The notes: generated by a model from the sequence alone, not told the origin. A stretch of 64,000 nt of DNA from Methanomassiliicoccales archaeon (GCA_028682895.1 JAJRAK010000052.1:1-64000); one strand, 5' to 3'; shown: positions 29,863 to 40,075, numbered from the stretch's first letter. Numbers and translations are program-made.

Positions 29863-30063
29863 ATGGCTTTACTGAGAACCTCTGAGATAAAGAAGATGAC
29901 CGTTCAGGAGCGCGCCAGCAAGCTACGTGAGCTGCAGGACGAGCTAATGCACGAGAAGGGAGCCGCCGCCATGGGAGGCGCCCCTAACAACCCGGGGAAG
30001 ATCAGGGCTTTAAGGAGCAACATCGCCAGGATCCTAACCGTCCAGAAGGAGGAAGAACAATAA
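29863..30063 (+). CDS. rpl29: 50S ribosomal protein uL29
   Basis: LRTSEIKKMTVQERASKLRELQDELMHEKG...NNPGKIRALRSNIARI. Confidence 0.93.
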   Translation: MALLRTSEIKKMTVQERASKLRELQDELMHEKGAAAMGGAPNNPGKIRALRSNIARILTVQKEEEQ

Positions 30064-30362
30064 TGGCCGACATCTGCTCGGTATGTGGGCTCCCTAAAGA
30101 GCTGTGCATGTGCGAGGAGATCGCCAGAGAACAGCAGTCCGTAAGGATCTTCACTGACAGCAGGCGCTACGGCAAGATCGTCACCGTCGTCGATGGCATC
30201 GACGCCACCGACATAGACATCGACGATCTGGCGCGCAAGTTGAAGAACAAGTGCGCCGCCGGCGGCACCGCTAAAGAAGGCAAGATCGAGCTCCAGGGCG
30301 ACCACAAGAAGAAGGTCGCACAGACACTGGAAGAGATGGGCTTCAAGACCGAGGTTCGGTAG
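30063..30362 (+). CDS. Translation initiation factor aIF1 (SUI1)
   Basis: CSVCGLPKELCMCEEIARE...RRYGKIVTVVDGID...CAAGGTAKEGKIELQGDHKKKV. Confidence 0.95.
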   Translation: MADICSVCGLPKELCMCEEIAREQQSVRIFTDSRRYGKIVTVVDGIDATDIDIDDLARKLKNKCAAGGTAKEGKIELQGDHKKKVAQTLEEMGFKTEVR

Positions 30363-30367
30363 GAGCC

Positions 30368-30628
30368 ATGGACAAGAGGGATTTCATGAGGCAAGAATTC
30401 ATAGGACTGGACATCGAGGTGGTGGAATCCAACTGCCCCGGGCACCTGTTGCGCGGGAAGGTGGTGGACGAGACCAAGAACATGTTGGCCATCTCCTGCC
30501 AGGGCAGGGAACGGTGGATACCCAAGTCCGGCCATGAGTTCGAGCTCACATATCAGGGCGAGAGGATCAGGGTCCTAGGATCCGAGATCCAACATCGACC
30601 AGAGGATAGGATCAAGAGAATTAGGTGA
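30368..30628 (+). CDS. rnp1: Ribonuclease P protein component 1 (Rpp29)
   Basis: EFIGLDIEVVESNCPGHLLRGKVVDETKNMLAI. Confidence 0.93.
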   Translation: MDKRDFMRQEFIGLDIEVVESNCPGHLLRGKVVDETKNMLAISCQGRERWIPKSGHEFELTYQGERIRVLGSEIQHRPEDRIKRIR

Positions 30629-30632
30629 TCTA

Positions 30633-30959
30633 ATGAGCGAAGTTAGAGACATTGGCATTGATGTCAAGGCCCCCTCGGCCACCTGCGAGGACAAGCACTG
30701 TCCGTTCCACGGGCAGCTCCCAGTTAGAGGGCAGATCATGGAAGGTGTAGTCGTTTCCGTAAAAATGAACGACACCGCCGTGGTCGAGAGGAACTACTTG
30801 AAGTATGACAAGAAGTACGAACGTTTCGAGAAGAGGACCAACAGGTACACCGTCCACAACCCCCCGTGCCTAGAGATAGCCACCGGGGACAGGGTGCGCA
30901 TTATGGAATGCCGCCCGTTGAGCAAGACGGTGTCCTTCGTCATCGTGGAGAAGAGGTGA
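30633..30959 (+). CDS. rps17: 30S ribosomal protein uS17
   Basis: [51 protein letters not shown]. Confidence 0.95.
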   Translation: MSEVRDIGIDVKAPSATCEDKHCPFHGQLPVRGQIMEGVVVSVKMNDTAVVERNYLKYDKKYERFEKRTNRYTVHNPPCLEIATGDRVRIMECRPLSKTVSFVIVEKR

Positions 30960-30963
30960 GGAC

Positions 30964-31362
30964 ATGAAGGGATTGGCAGGAACTCAGACCAGGGGCATCA
31001 TAACCGGTACGATACTGGACGTTGTCGATAACACTGGCGCCAAGACCATCAACGTCATCGCCGTGCCCAACTACCACGGTACGCACGGGCGCTGCCCGGC
31101 CGCCGCCGTGGGCGACATAGTCGTCGCCTCTGTCAAGAAGGGAACTCCGGAGATGAGGAGACAGGTCGTCTACGCCATCATAGTCCGCCAAAGAAGGCCT
31201 TTCCGCCGCGCTGACGGGACCATGATCCATTTCGAGGACAACGCCGCGGTCATCACCACAGAGGAGGGTGAGACCAAGGGAAGCGATATAAAGGGACCGG
31301 TGGCCAGAGAGGCCGCCGAGCGCTGGCCGCGCGTAGCAGCCACCGCATCCACCATAGTGTGA
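30964..31362 (+). CDS. rpl14: 50S ribosomal protein uL14
   Basis: [75 protein letters not shown]. Confidence 0.96.
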   Translation: MKGLAGTQTRGIITGTILDVVDNTGAKTINVIAVPNYHGTHGRCPAAAVGDIVVASVKKGTPEMRRQVVYAIIVRQRRPFRRADGTMIHFEDNAAVITTEEGETKGSDIKGPVAREAAERWPRVAATASTIV

Positions 31363-31372
31363 GGTGAAGGAA

Positions 31373-31747
31373 ATGACGAGCAAGTACGCAGACAAGCAGA
31401 GGAAGGCGCTCTACAATGCGCCTAACCACGTGCGCAACAAGACCGTCGGCTCCCACCTCAGTGAAGAGCTTATCGCGAAGCTGGGACGCAAGACCGTTCG
31501 CGTCGTCAAGGGCGACACCGTAAAGGTGGTCCGTGGCGACGAGAAGATCCTCGGAGTCGAGGGCAAGGTCACGAGCGTCGACACTGAGAAGGGACGCCTG
31601 ATAATAGAGGGCGTCACCACCGCCAAGGCCGACGGAACTCAGATCGAGAGGCCCGTGCACGCGTCCAACGTGATAGTCACCAAGTTGGAACTGAAGGACA
31701 ATTACCGCAAGCAGAAATTGCACACCGAGGAGGAGGTCTCCTCATGA
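31373..31747 (+). CDS. rpl24: 50S ribosomal protein uL24
   Basis: MTSKYADKQRKALYNAPNHVRNKTVGSHLSEEL...VVKGDTVKVVRGDEKILGVEGKV; start ATG 31373. Confidence 0.95.
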   Translation: MTSKYADKQRKALYNAPNHVRNKTVGSHLSEELIAKLGRKTVRVVKGDTVKVVRGDEKILGVEGKVTSVDTEKGRLIIEGVTTAKADGTQIERPVHASNVIVTKLELKDNYRKQKLHTEEEVSS

Positions 31748-32454
31748 CCCAGGACCTAAAAAGATTGAACGCACCGAAAAGCTGGCCGGTGCCTAGGAAG
31801 AACTCAGAATGGGTGACCAGCCCCAACCCCGGCGCCCACCCGCTCGAGCGGTGCATGCCCCTGAGCATCGTGCTCAGGGACCTGCTGAAGGTCGTCGACA
31901 CCACTGCCGAGGCCAAGAAGATCCTGTCAGCGAAACAGGTGCTGGTCGATGGAAGGGTGGTCACGGAAACGAAGCTGCCAGTCGGACTCATGGACGTTGT
32001 AAGCCTGCCGACGATCGGTAAGCACTACCGCATGCTGCTGGACAGCCGCGGAAAGTTCTTGCTCATCGAGATCGCGGAGGACCGCGCCAAGTGGAAGCTG
32101 TGCCGTATCGAGAACAAGACCTACGTCACCGGCGGCCGCCTGCAGCTGAACCTGCACGACGGACGCAACATACTGGTGAACGATGACATCTACAAGACCG
32201 GCGATGTGCTGAAGATCGAGCTGCCCACGCAGAAGATCATTGAGGCCTTCAAGATGGTCCAGGGCAACGTGTCCATGGTCATCAGCGGAGGGAGCGCCGG
32301 AGAGATACTTGTCATAGACGAGCAGATCGAGGAGCGCTCCTCCTCGCCCAACCTGGTCCGCTTCAAGAACGGGAAGATGACCGTGAAGGACAACGTGTTC
32401 GTCATCGGCAACAAGACACCTGAGATAATGCTGCCCGAGGTGAGAGCGGCATGA
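31744..32454 (+). CDS. rps4e: 30S ribosomal protein eS4
   Basis: LKRLNAPKSWPVPRKNSEWVTSPNPGAHPLERCMPLSIVLRD. Confidence 0.96.
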   Translation: MTQDLKRLNAPKSWPVPRKNSEWVTSPNPGAHPLERCMPLSIVLRDLLKVVDTTAEAKKILSAKQVLVDGRVVTETKLPVGLMDVVSLPTIGKHYRMLLDSRGKFLLIEIAEDRAKWKLCRIENKTYVTGGRLQLNLHDGRNILVNDDIYKTGDVLKIELPTQKIIEAFKMVQGNVSMVISGGSAGEILVIDEQIEERSSSPNLVRFKNGKMTVKDNVFVIGNKTPEIMLPEVRAA

Positions 32455-32975
32455 GCGAGGATATCGTTAACGTAATGCGCAAGCCGCGCATAGAGAAGGT
32501 AGTGGTCAATATCGGCGTCGGAGAGTCCGGCGAGAGGCTTCAAAAGGCCCAGAAGGTCATCGAGATGGTCACCGGGCAGAAGTCCAAGCAGACCATTTCC
32601 AAGGTCACCAACCGTGACTTCGGTATCCGTGAGGGTCAGCCTATTGGCTGCATAGTCACCCTTAGGGGCGAGACGGCCATCGAGTTCTTGAAGAGGGCGT
32701 TCACCATCCGCGAGAACCGCATAGCGTCCTATTCGTTCGACCGGGAGGGCAATCTGTCCTTCGGTATACCGGACTACACCGACTTCTCAGGGATGAAGTA
32801 CGACCCTGAGATAGGCATATTCGGAATGGACATAAGCGTGTCCATCCAGAGGCCGGGAAAGCGTGTTTCGAGGCGCCGTGTGATGCGCAGGCCCATACCT
32901 ATGGGCCACCGCATGACCAGGGTCGAGGCCATGAACTTTGTGAAAGAGATGTTCAATGTCGAGGTGATCGATTGA
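32451..32975 (+). CDS. rpl5: 50S ribosomal protein uL5
   Basis: [40 protein letters not shown]. Confidence 0.96.
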   Translation: MSEDIVNVMRKPRIEKVVVNIGVGESGERLQKAQKVIEMVTGQKSKQTISKVTNRDFGIREGQPIGCIVTLRGETAIEFLKRAFTIRENRIASYSFDREGNLSFGIPDYTDFSGMKYDPEIGIFGMDISVSIQRPGKRVSRRRVMRRPIPMGHRMTRVEAMNFVKEMFNVEVID

Positions 32976-33118
32976 AGCCCAAGAAGAAGTTCGGACGGAG
33001 CGTGGGCTGCACCAGGTGTGGCCGCAGGAGAGGCATAGTCCGCCGTTATGGAATGCACCTCTGCAGGCAATGCTTCAGGGAGATCGCGCCGCAGATAGGG
33101 TTCAAGAAGTACTCGTGA
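32972..33118 (+). CDS. rps14: 30S ribosomal protein uS14 (type Z, TTG start; absent from ORF track)
   Basis: Read directly: (M)[47 protein letters not shown]-stop. Confidence 0.93.
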   Translation: MKPKKKFGRSVGCTRCGRRRGIVRRYGMHLCRQCFREIAPQIGFKKYS

Positions 33119-33128
33119 GGTGAAAAAA

Positions 33129-33518
33129 ATGCAGAGCGATCCATTGAATGATGCGATGTCCACCATCAAGAACGCCGCGGCCGTGGGCAAGAGCGAATGC
33201 CTCATAAGGCCCTCTTCCAAGCTGATCGGCAGGGTTCTGAAGGTGATGCAGGACAACGGCTACATCAACCAGTTCGAATTCATAGAGGACGGCAAGGCTG
33301 GAGTGTTCAAGGTCAGGCTGGAAGGAAAGATAAACAACTGCGGAGTGATCAAGCCCCGCTACTCGGTCAAGAAAGTTGACATGGAGCAGTTCGAGGCCCG
33401 CTATCTGCCGGCCCAGGACTTCGGCGTGCTCATACTGACGACCACCGACGGCGTGATCACCCACATGCAGGCCAAGGAGAAGGGGGTCGGCGGTAAGCTG
33501 CTGGCCTTCGTGTACTGA
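33129..33518 (+). CDS. rps8: 30S ribosomal protein uS8
   Basis: [33 protein letters not shown]...[22 protein letters not shown]. Confidence 0.96.
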   Translation: MQSDPLNDAMSTIKNAAAVGKSECLIRPSSKLIGRVLKVMQDNGYINQFEFIEDGKAGVFKVRLEGKINNCGVIKPRYSVKKVDMEQFEARYLPAQDFGVLILTTTDGVITHMQAKEKGVGGKLLAFVY

Positions 33519-33528
33519 GGGGAATGAC

Positions 33529-34077
33529 ATGACTGTAACAGGACATTTGGACGATAAGGTGCATGTGCCCAAGGAGGTCAAGGTCACCCTGAAGGGAGCC
33601 GAAGTAACTGTCAAGGGGCCCAAGGGCACCGTGACCCGTGACTTCAGCCACCCCAAGGTCAAGATCTCCATGAAGGACGACACCATACACATTGAGTGCG
33701 AGTACCCCCGTACCCAGGAGAAAGCCTTGGTCGGAACGTACACCTCTCACATAAAGAACATGGTGGAAGGCGCGAACCACGGGTTCGAGTACTGTATGAA
33801 GATGGTCTACTCCCACTTCCCCATGAAGATCGCGGTGAAGGGCGACAGGTTCGTCATCGAGAACTTCCTGGGAGAGAAGGCCCCGCGCTCCGCGCCCATA
33901 CTGGCCGGAGCAAAGGTCACCATAAAGGGAGCGGAGGTCTTCGTGACCGGCTCTGACCTGGAGAAGGTCTCCCAGACCGCGGTCAACATCGAACGAGCCA
34001 CCAAGATCCGCGGGTTCGACCCCAGGGTCTTCCAGGATGGTATATACATCGTTGAGAAGGCAAGGAGGCCCCAGTAA
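33529..34077 (+). CDS. rpl6: 50S ribosomal protein uL6
   Basis: VTLKGAEVTVKGPKGTVTRDFSHPKV. Confidence 0.95.
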   Translation: MTVTGHLDDKVHVPKEVKVTLKGAEVTVKGPKGTVTRDFSHPKVKISMKDDTIHIECEYPRTQEKALVGTYTSHIKNMVEGANHGFEYCMKMVYSHFPMKIAVKGDRFVIENFLGEKAPRSAPILAGAKVTIKGAEVFVTGSDLEKVSQTAVNIERATKIRGFDPRVFQDGIYIVEKARRPQ

Positions 34078-34739
34078 TGTCAGCTAACAAGGAGATAAAG
34101 ACCATCCAGGACCTTCCTTACTACAGGGAAGAGTACACCGCACAGCTGGCCGATATGGGCATCAAGGAGAGGGACGAGCTGCTGGAGGCGCTGAAGGATA
34201 AGAAGCGCAAGAAGCAGATCGTCGACGCCCTTGACGGTGTCGGTAACAAGATAGCCGATCACTGGCTAGAGCTGCTAAGCGAGACGTCGGGTGAGACGCA
34301 GATCGTCGAGGCCGGAGAGGAAGAGGTCAAGAAGACCGTCCTCAAGGTCAAGGCAGAGCTGACCGACGAGATCAAGGCGGCCCTCGTGATGAGGGACGAA
34401 AAGAACGACCGCCGCCCCGCCTTCTACAGGCAGGAGTGGTTCCGGTATCAGAGGCTAGGTTACAAATGGAGGAAGCCGAGAGGCATACACTCCAAGATGC
34501 GCCGGCACCTCTCGTACCGCCCGCCGGTCGTCTCGATAGGCTTCCGCGGACCGAAGATGGTGCGCGACTACCACCCCTCTGGATTCCAAGAGGTCATGGT
34601 GTACAACCCCACCCAGGTGGAGGGTGTGGACCCCAAGGTGCAGGCAATACGCATAGGCGGCACCGTGGGTGGAAAGAAGAGGATCGCCATCACCGCTAAG
34701 GCGGACGAGCTAGGCATCCGCGTATTGAACAGGACGTGA
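34077..34739 (+). CDS. rpl32e: 50S ribosomal protein eL32 with N-terminal extension
   Basis: Canonical core FYRQEWFRYQRLGYKWRKPRGIHSKMRRHLSYRPPVVSIGFRGPK preceded by about 110 aa of helical/HhH-like sequence. Confidence 0.93.
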   Translation: MSANKEIKTIQDLPYYREEYTAQLADMGIKERDELLEALKDKKRKKQIVDALDGVGNKIADHWLELLSETSGETQIVEAGEEEVKKTVLKVKAELTDEIKAALVMRDEKNDRRPAFYRQEWFRYQRLGYKWRKPRGIHSKMRRHLSYRPPVVSIGFRGPKMVRDYHPSGFQEVMVYNPTQVEGVDPKVQAIRIGGTVGGKKRIAITAKADELGIRVLNRT

Positions 34740-34744
34740 AGACG

Positions 34745-35200
34745 ATGGATCTAAAGAACCAGAAGCGCATGGCGGCCGAAGTCCTGAAGTGCGGGTACAA
34801 CCGGGTCTGGATAGACCCGAACCGTGCTGAGGACGTCGCAGACGCCATCACCCGGGCGGACGTTAGGACCGCTATTCAATCCGGGTCCATCCGCGCCTTG
34901 CCTGTCAGGGGAATATCCCGTGGACGGGCCCGTCACCGGTTGGCACAGAAGGCCAAGGGACGCAGGCGTGGACAGGGAAGCAGGAAGGGTACCTCCGGGG
35001 CCAGGAAGCCCAAGAAGGAGGCATGGATCCAGACGATCAGGCCCCTGCGTAACACGTTGCGCGAGCTGCGTGACGAGGGCAAGATCACTAGGACCGTGTA
35101 CCGCGAATTCTACATGAAGGCCAAGGGAGGCATGTTCAGGAGCAAGAACAACCTGCTCATGCACCTCAAGACCGCAGGTTACCTAAAGGAGGAGAACTGA
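34745..35200 (+). CDS. rpl19e: 50S ribosomal protein eL19
   Basis: MDLKNQKRMAAEVLKCGYNRVWIDPNRAEDVADAITRADVR. Confidence 0.96.
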   Translation: MDLKNQKRMAAEVLKCGYNRVWIDPNRAEDVADAITRADVRTAIQSGSIRALPVRGISRGRARHRLAQKAKGRRRGQGSRKGTSGARKPKKEAWIQTIRPLRNTLRELRDEGKITRTVYREFYMKAKGGMFRSKNNLLMHLKTAGYLKEEN

Positions 35201-35700
35201 TGGCACAGGGACCGAGATACAAGGTCGCTTTCCGCCGCAGGCGGGAAGGCAGGACCGATTACAGGCAAAGGGCTCGTTTGCTAAGGGCCAGGGTCCCGCG
35301 CGCCGTCGTGCGGACCTCCCTGAGGCACACCAGTGTACAGATCGTCGACTTTGACCCCCAGGGGGACCAAGTGCTGGTGACCGCCCATTCCCGCGAGCTC
35401 GTGGAGATGGGATGGACCAAGGCCACGGGCAACGTGCCCGCCGCCTACCTCACTGGATACCTCGCCGGGAAGAAGGCGAAGGCCAAGGGACTTGAGGAGG
35501 CCGTGCTCGACATCGGCCTCAAGGTCCCGTCCAAGGGCGCGACCGTGTTCGCCGCCCTGAAGGGCATGCTCGACGCGGGCATGAAGATACCCCACGGAAA
35601 GGAAGTGCTGCCGAGCAAGGAACGCCTGGCCGGAAAGCACATCGGAGACGACGTGGAGAAGATGGTACAGGACATCAAGAAACGCATGGAGGCGAACTGA
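35200..35700 (+). CDS. rpl18: 50S ribosomal protein uL18
   Basis: GPRYKVAFRRRREGRTDYRQRARLLRARVPRAVVR. Confidence 0.96.
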   Translation: MAQGPRYKVAFRRRREGRTDYRQRARLLRARVPRAVVRTSLRHTSVQIVDFDPQGDQVLVTAHSRELVEMGWTKATGNVPAAYLTGYLAGKKAKAKGLEEAVLDIGLKVPSKGATVFAALKGMLDAGMKIPHGKEVLPSKERLAGKHIGDDVEKMVQDIKKRMEAN

Positions 35701-35701
35701 T

Positions 35702-36379
35702 ATGGATTGGGTACCAAGGACGAGATTGGGACAGATGGTGCTCAACGGTGAGATAACCACCATGAGCCAGGCCCTCGCCACCAAGCTCCCCCTGCGTGAG
35801 GCGGAGATCGTGGACATATTACTCCCCGACCTGAAGGACGAGGTCATCGATGTGAACATAGTTCAGAGGATGACCGACTCCGGCAGGAGGGTCAAGTTCA
35901 GGATCACCTGCGTCGTCGGCAACGGAGATGGGTTCATTGGCATCGGCCGCGCCAAGGGGAAGGAGGTCGGACCTTCTATCCGCAAGGCCATCGATAACGC
36001 CAAGCTGAACATAATCGAGATCAAGCGCGGTTGCGGTTCCTGGGAGTGCGGTTGCGGCACCCCACACTCGCTGCCGTTCACCGTGCTCGGCAAGTCCGGC
36101 TCGGTCGAAGTGACGTTGAAGCCCGCCCCCAGGGGAATTTCCCTAGCGGTAGGCGACGTGGCCAAGAGCCTCCTCACCCTTGCGGGCGTGAAGGACTCCT
36201 GGGGATTCGCCCAGGGGCACACCAAGACCACCGTGAACTACGCATATGCCACCTACTATGCCCTGAGGGCCACCACCGAGATGCGTGTGACCGAGGAGCA
36301 GGAGAAGAGGCAGCACATAGTCAGCGGACCGGTCGGCCTGCACGTGGCCGAGAGCGACGTACAAGGACAGGAGGAATAA
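35702..36379 (+). CDS. rps5: 30S ribosomal protein uS5
   Basis: RRVKFRITCVVGNGDGFIGIGRAKGKEVGPSIRKAIDNAKLNIIEIKRGCGSWECGCGTPHSLPF. Confidence 0.96.
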   Translation: MDWVPRTRLGQMVLNGEITTMSQALATKLPLREAEIVDILLPDLKDEVIDVNIVQRMTDSGRRVKFRITCVVGNGDGFIGIGRAKGKEVGPSIRKAIDNAKLNIIEIKRGCGSWECGCGTPHSLPFTVLGKSGSVEVTLKPAPRGISLAVGDVAKSLLTLAGVKDSWGFAQGHTKTTVNYAYATYYALRATTEMRVTEEQEKRQHIVSGPVGLHVAESDVQGQEE

Positions 36380-36381
36380 GC

Positions 36382-36846
36382 ATGGCATACGCAGCAATAA
36401 GGATACGCGGTCACGCCGGTGTCAGGCATGACATCGAGGACACCATGCGCATGCTCCGCCTGACCCGAGCGAACCACTGTGTGGTGCTCCCGGAGACGGA
36501 TGAGATAAAGGGCATGCTGATGAAGGCTAAGGACTACATCACCTGGGGCGAGATCTCGGAAGAGACCCTGGCCCGTATGATAAAGTTCCGTGGTCGGCTC
36601 GTCGGCGACAAGCCCATTGACGATGAGGTGGTAAAGGAAGGCACCGCCTTCGGGTCCATCATGGCATTCGCCCGCGGAATATCCAAGGGAGAGGCCAAGT
36701 ACTCGGAGATGAAGGACGTGAAGCCCCTGTTCCGCCTGAGCCCACCCAAGAAAGGCTACGAAGGCAACAAGCGCGCATACAACGCCGGCGGAGCTTTGGG
36801 ATACCGGGGAGAGGCCATAAATGACCTCATCTCCAGGATGATCTGA
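36382..36846 (+). CDS. rpl30: 50S ribosomal protein uL30
   Basis: MAYAAIRIRGHAGVRHDIEDTMRMLRLTRANHCVVLPE; start ATG 36382 within ORF 36031..36846. Confidence 0.95.
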   Translation: MAYAAIRIRGHAGVRHDIEDTMRMLRLTRANHCVVLPETDEIKGMLMKAKDYITWGEISEETLARMIKFRGRLVGDKPIDDEVVKEGTAFGSIMAFARGISKGEAKYSEMKDVKPLFRLSPPKKGYEGNKRAYNAGGALGYRGEAINDLISRMI

Positions 36847-36858
36847 AGGTGAACTAAG

Positions 36859-37287
36859 ATGGTAAGCAGAACTGATAAGTTCAGGGGCTCCAGGACCCAC
36901 GGACGCGGCAAGAAGGCCGGCCGTGGTGCCGGTAAGCGCGGCGGCAAGGGCAACGCCGGACTACACAAGCACAAGGTTCAGTACATGTTAAAGTACATGC
37001 CCGACCACTTCGGCCGGCACGGCTTCAAGAGGCCACAGAAGATGGTCTCTGCCAAGATCACCATGAACGTTGGCGATCTGGAGCAGATCCTCGATGTCAT
37101 GAAGACGCAGGGGACGGCCGTGGAGAAGGACGGTAAGGTCATGATCGACCTTGTCGCCCTGGGTGTGGACAAGCTGCTGGGGAACGGACGTGTGAGCACT
37201 CCTCTAGAGGTCTCGGTGTCTGAGACCACCGCTTTGGCGAAGGCCAAGGTTGAAGAGGCAGGCGGGCATATCCTGGTGCCAGAGTAA
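36859..37287 (+). CDS. rpl15: 50S ribosomal protein uL15
   Basis: KFRGSRTHGRGKKAGRGAGKRGGKGNAGLHKHK. Confidence 0.95.
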   Translation: MVSRTDKFRGSRTHGRGKKAGRGAGKRGGKGNAGLHKHKVQYMLKYMPDHFGRHGFKRPQKMVSAKITMNVGDLEQILDVMKTQGTAVEKDGKVMIDLVALGVDKLLGNGRVSTPLEVSVSETTALAKAKVEEAGGHILVPE

Positions 37288-37297
37288 GTACCACGTG

Positions 37298-38887
37298 ATG
37301 CTCATGGCCGACGACCAGAAGAGCAGGCTGTATAAGCTGAAGCCTATAACTGACCGCCTACCGGCGGTCTCCAAACCTGAAGGGCATGTCCATTTCCGGA
37401 CGAAGATGATATGGGTCATAGTCATACTGGTCTTCTACTTCGTTATGACCAATATCTTCCTGTACGGGCTGGACAGTGAAGATACAGTCGACCTTTTCGC
37501 TCAGTACAGGGCAATCCTGGCCGGAGCGCAAGGTTCGCTGATGCATCTGGGCATCGGCCCGATAGTCACTGCCTCCATCATCATGCAGTTGTTCGTGGGG
37601 GCCAAGATAATCAAATTGGACCTCACCAACCGTGATGACAAGGCGGTCTATCAGAGCTCACAGAAGTTCTTAGTTATAGTGATGATCCTGGTCGAGGCCG
37701 TGCCTCAGGTGTTCGGATACCTGACACCCTCCGAGACCTTCGTCACTGGACTGGAAGGAGCGTTCGGGGATTCGGGATACATTACCGGCGAGAACATAGC
37801 CAGGTTGATAATCATCCTGCAACTGTGCGTCGGTTCGTACCTCGTGTTCCTGATGGACGAGGTGGTCTCCAAATGGGGCATAGGGAGCGGTATATCGCTC
37901 TTCATCGCGGCCGGGGTAGCGGAAGCGCTGTTCACAGGTACCCTGAACACAGAAGGGTACTATTCGGACGAGGCGCTGAGCACCAGCAACCTGCCGGTGG
38001 GCACCATCCCCAAGACCATCTTCATATTGACGAACTATTCCGCAAGCGACCTGGCAGGCGGTGGGTATGAACAGATACTCATCCAGAACCCCAATCCATT
38101 GATCGCGCTGGTCGGTACGTTGATAATATTCCTGTTGGTGGCATACCTAGAGTCAGCGCGCATAGAGCTGCCGTTAGCTCACGGGAACGCCCGTGGTGCC
38201 CGCGGACGCTATCCGATAAAGCTGATCTACGCATCCAACATCCCGGTCATCCTGATGGCCGCGCTGCTGGCGAACGTAAGCATGTTCGCTATGCTGTTCT
38301 ACAGCAATGACGCGCTCAACAACATACCCCTGATAGGAGGGCAATCGTGGCTGGGAGTGTATCCGTCCGGAGAGAGCACACCGACGTCAGGTCTGGCGTG
38401 GTATCTGTCCTCACCTAGCGGTATCAACTACTGGCTGATGCCATTGCTCGACTCGGGCACCTATGGGAGCTTGGTCTACGGGCACGCGGCCTGGCAGATC
38501 ATGCTGCATGTGGCGGTGTATGTGGGCGTGATGGTTGGAGGTTCGATCCTCTTCGCCAAGTTCTGGATCATGACCACCAACATGGGACCGGAGGCGGTGG
38601 CCAAACAGATCGAGTCCAGTGGACTGCAGATCCCTGGTTTCCGTCGCGACCCGCGCGTCCTGAAGAGAGTACTGGAAAGGTACATTCCGATAGTCACGGT
38701 CATCAGCGGTGCCGTGGTCGGAGGCCTGGCCGCCGGAGCGGACCTCATCGGTACGGTCGGAAACGCCAGCGGTACCGGTGTGCTTCTGGCCGTAGGCATA
38801 ATGATCCAGCTGTACGAGGCGATCGGCCGCGAGCAGATGATGGAGATGCACCCAGTGCTGAGGGGCTTCTTCGGTGGGGAGGGTTGA
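37298..38887 (+). CDS. secY: Preprotein translocase subunit SecY
   Basis: LMHLGIGPIVTASIIMQLFVGAKII..., GIGSGISLFI, ESARIELPLAH; start ATG 37298 or 37304. Confidence 0.95.
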   Translation: MLMADDQKSRLYKLKPITDRLPAVSKPEGHVHFRTKMIWVIVILVFYFVMTNIFLYGLDSEDTVDLFAQYRAILAGAQGSLMHLGIGPIVTASIIMQLFVGAKIIKLDLTNRDDKAVYQSSQKFLVIVMILVEAVPQVFGYLTPSETFVTGLEGAFGDSGYITGENIARLIIILQLCVGSYLVFLMDEVVSKWGIGSGISLFIAAGVAEALFTGTLNTEGYYSDEALSTSNLPVGTIPKTIFILTNYSASDLAGGGYEQILIQNPNPLIALVGTLIIFLLVAYLESARIELPLAHGNARGARGRYPIKLIYASNIPVILMAALLANVSMFAMLFYSNDALNNIPLIGGQSWLGVYPSGESTPTSGLAWYLSSPSGINYWLMPLLDSGTYGSLVYGHAAWQIMLHVAVYVGVMVGGSILFAKFWIMTTNMGPEAVAKQIESSGLQIPGFRRDPRVLKRVLERYIPIVTVISGAVVGGLAAGADLIGTVGNASGTGVLLAVGIMIQLYEAIGREQMMEMHPVLRGFFGGEG

Positions 38888-38890
38888 TAG

Positions 38891-39547
38891 ATGACCAACC
38901 CACCGGCGACCAACCCGAAGTCCAGCATGTCCAGGATGCTGCTCATATTCGCCTTCGTTCTGGCCATATTCGTGATGTTCGACCAGGACCTGCGTAACGC
39001 CCTGGGCAACATCGTGGGCATGGGACTGATGCCGCTGTGGGGATTCGGCGGTTCGTTCCCTGTGATGACATTGTTCATCACGGGCGCGTTCATGACATTC
39101 CTCAGCATCGCCATCAGGCACTTCTTCACGGATTACGTGAAGCAGGCTGAGAGCCAGAAGGCCATAGGCGCCTTCAACAAGGAGATGAAGCAGGCCCGCC
39201 TGGATAATAACACCTACAAGCTGAAGAAGATGATGGAGCAGCAGCCGAAGATCATGGAGGCCTCCATGGGCCAGACCATGAGCCAGATGAAGCTGATGCC
39301 AGTGACGATGCTGATCATCATTCCCATCTTCGCCTGGCTGTCGGTGTTCGTGTACAATGACCTGAACAGCACGCTGATCACCGTGCCGTGGTCCGAGGTG
39401 GCGAACCTGAAGGATACATATGTAATGCCATCCTGGGTGCTCCTCTACTCGCTGATAAGCATACCGTTCGGACAAGTCCTGTCTCGCGGGCTGAGATACT
39501 TCTCGTTCAAGAAGCGCCTCGACAAGCTGAAGGCAACAGGGCAATGA
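38891..39547 (+). CDS. EMC3/TMCO1 family (DUF106, Oxa1 superfamily) membrane protein
   Basis: Follows secY; FNKEMKQARLDNNTYKLKKMMEQQPKIMEASMGQTMSQMKLMPVTMLIIIPIFAWL. Confidence 0.9.
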   Translation: MTNPPATNPKSSMSRMLLIFAFVLAIFVMFDQDLRNALGNIVGMGLMPLWGFGGSFPVMTLFITGAFMTFLSIAIRHFFTDYVKQAESQKAIGAFNKEMKQARLDNNTYKLKKMMEQQPKIMEASMGQTMSQMKLMPVTMLIIIPIFAWLSVFVYNDLNSTLITVPWSEVANLKDTYVMPSWVLLYSLISIPFGQVLSRGLRYFSFKKRLDKLKATGQ

Positions 39548-40074
39548 TAATCACCATAAGTGGTCTGATCGGCAGCGGCAAGACCACCGTTTGCCGCATG
39601 CTCAGCGAACGGTTAGGGTATAGGATGGTCATCTCCGGTCACGTGTTCCGGGAGATGGCCAAGGAATTGAACCTTAACCTGGAGGAGTTCAGCCTGCGGG
39701 CGGAACAGGACCCCAAGTATGACAAGCTCATCGACGAGCGGATGGTCGAGATAGCCCGTGGCGAGAAGGACGTCATCCTCGAAGGCCGGTTGGCCGGACA
39801 GATGATGCGCCGGAACGGGATACCGGCCTTCTGCATCTTCCTCGACGCCGCCCTGGAGATACGCACGCAGCGCGTCTCCGGGCGCGAGGGCGTGGAACTT
39901 CAGAACGCCATGCAGGAGATGAGCGCCCGCGAGGCGAGCGAAGTGCTAAGATACCGCAAATACTATGGCATCGACGTGACCGACCGTTCTATCTATGATT
40001 TGGTCATCGATACCGGCGCCCTGACCCCGGAACAGGTGGTCGAGAAGATCGTCTCCCGGGTCGGGGGAGATTGA
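39544..40074 (+). CDS. cmk: Cytidylate kinase
   Basis: MIITISGLIGSGKTTVCRMLSERLGYRMVISGHVFREMA; ILEGRLAGQM. Confidence 0.93.
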   Translation: MIITISGLIGSGKTTVCRMLSERLGYRMVISGHVFREMAKELNLNLEEFSLRAEQDPKYDKLIDERMVEIARGEKDVILEGRLAGQMMRRNGIPAFCIFLDAALEIRTQRVSGREGVELQNAMQEMSAREASEVLRYRKYYGIDVTDRSIYDLVIDTGALTPEQVVEKIVSRVGGD

Positions 40075-40075
40075 G

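Noticed and set aside
38411-39544. 377-aa minus-strand ORF opposite secY/EMC3-like
   Set aside because: Complement of membrane-protein coding sequence, His/Gln-rich shadow translation.
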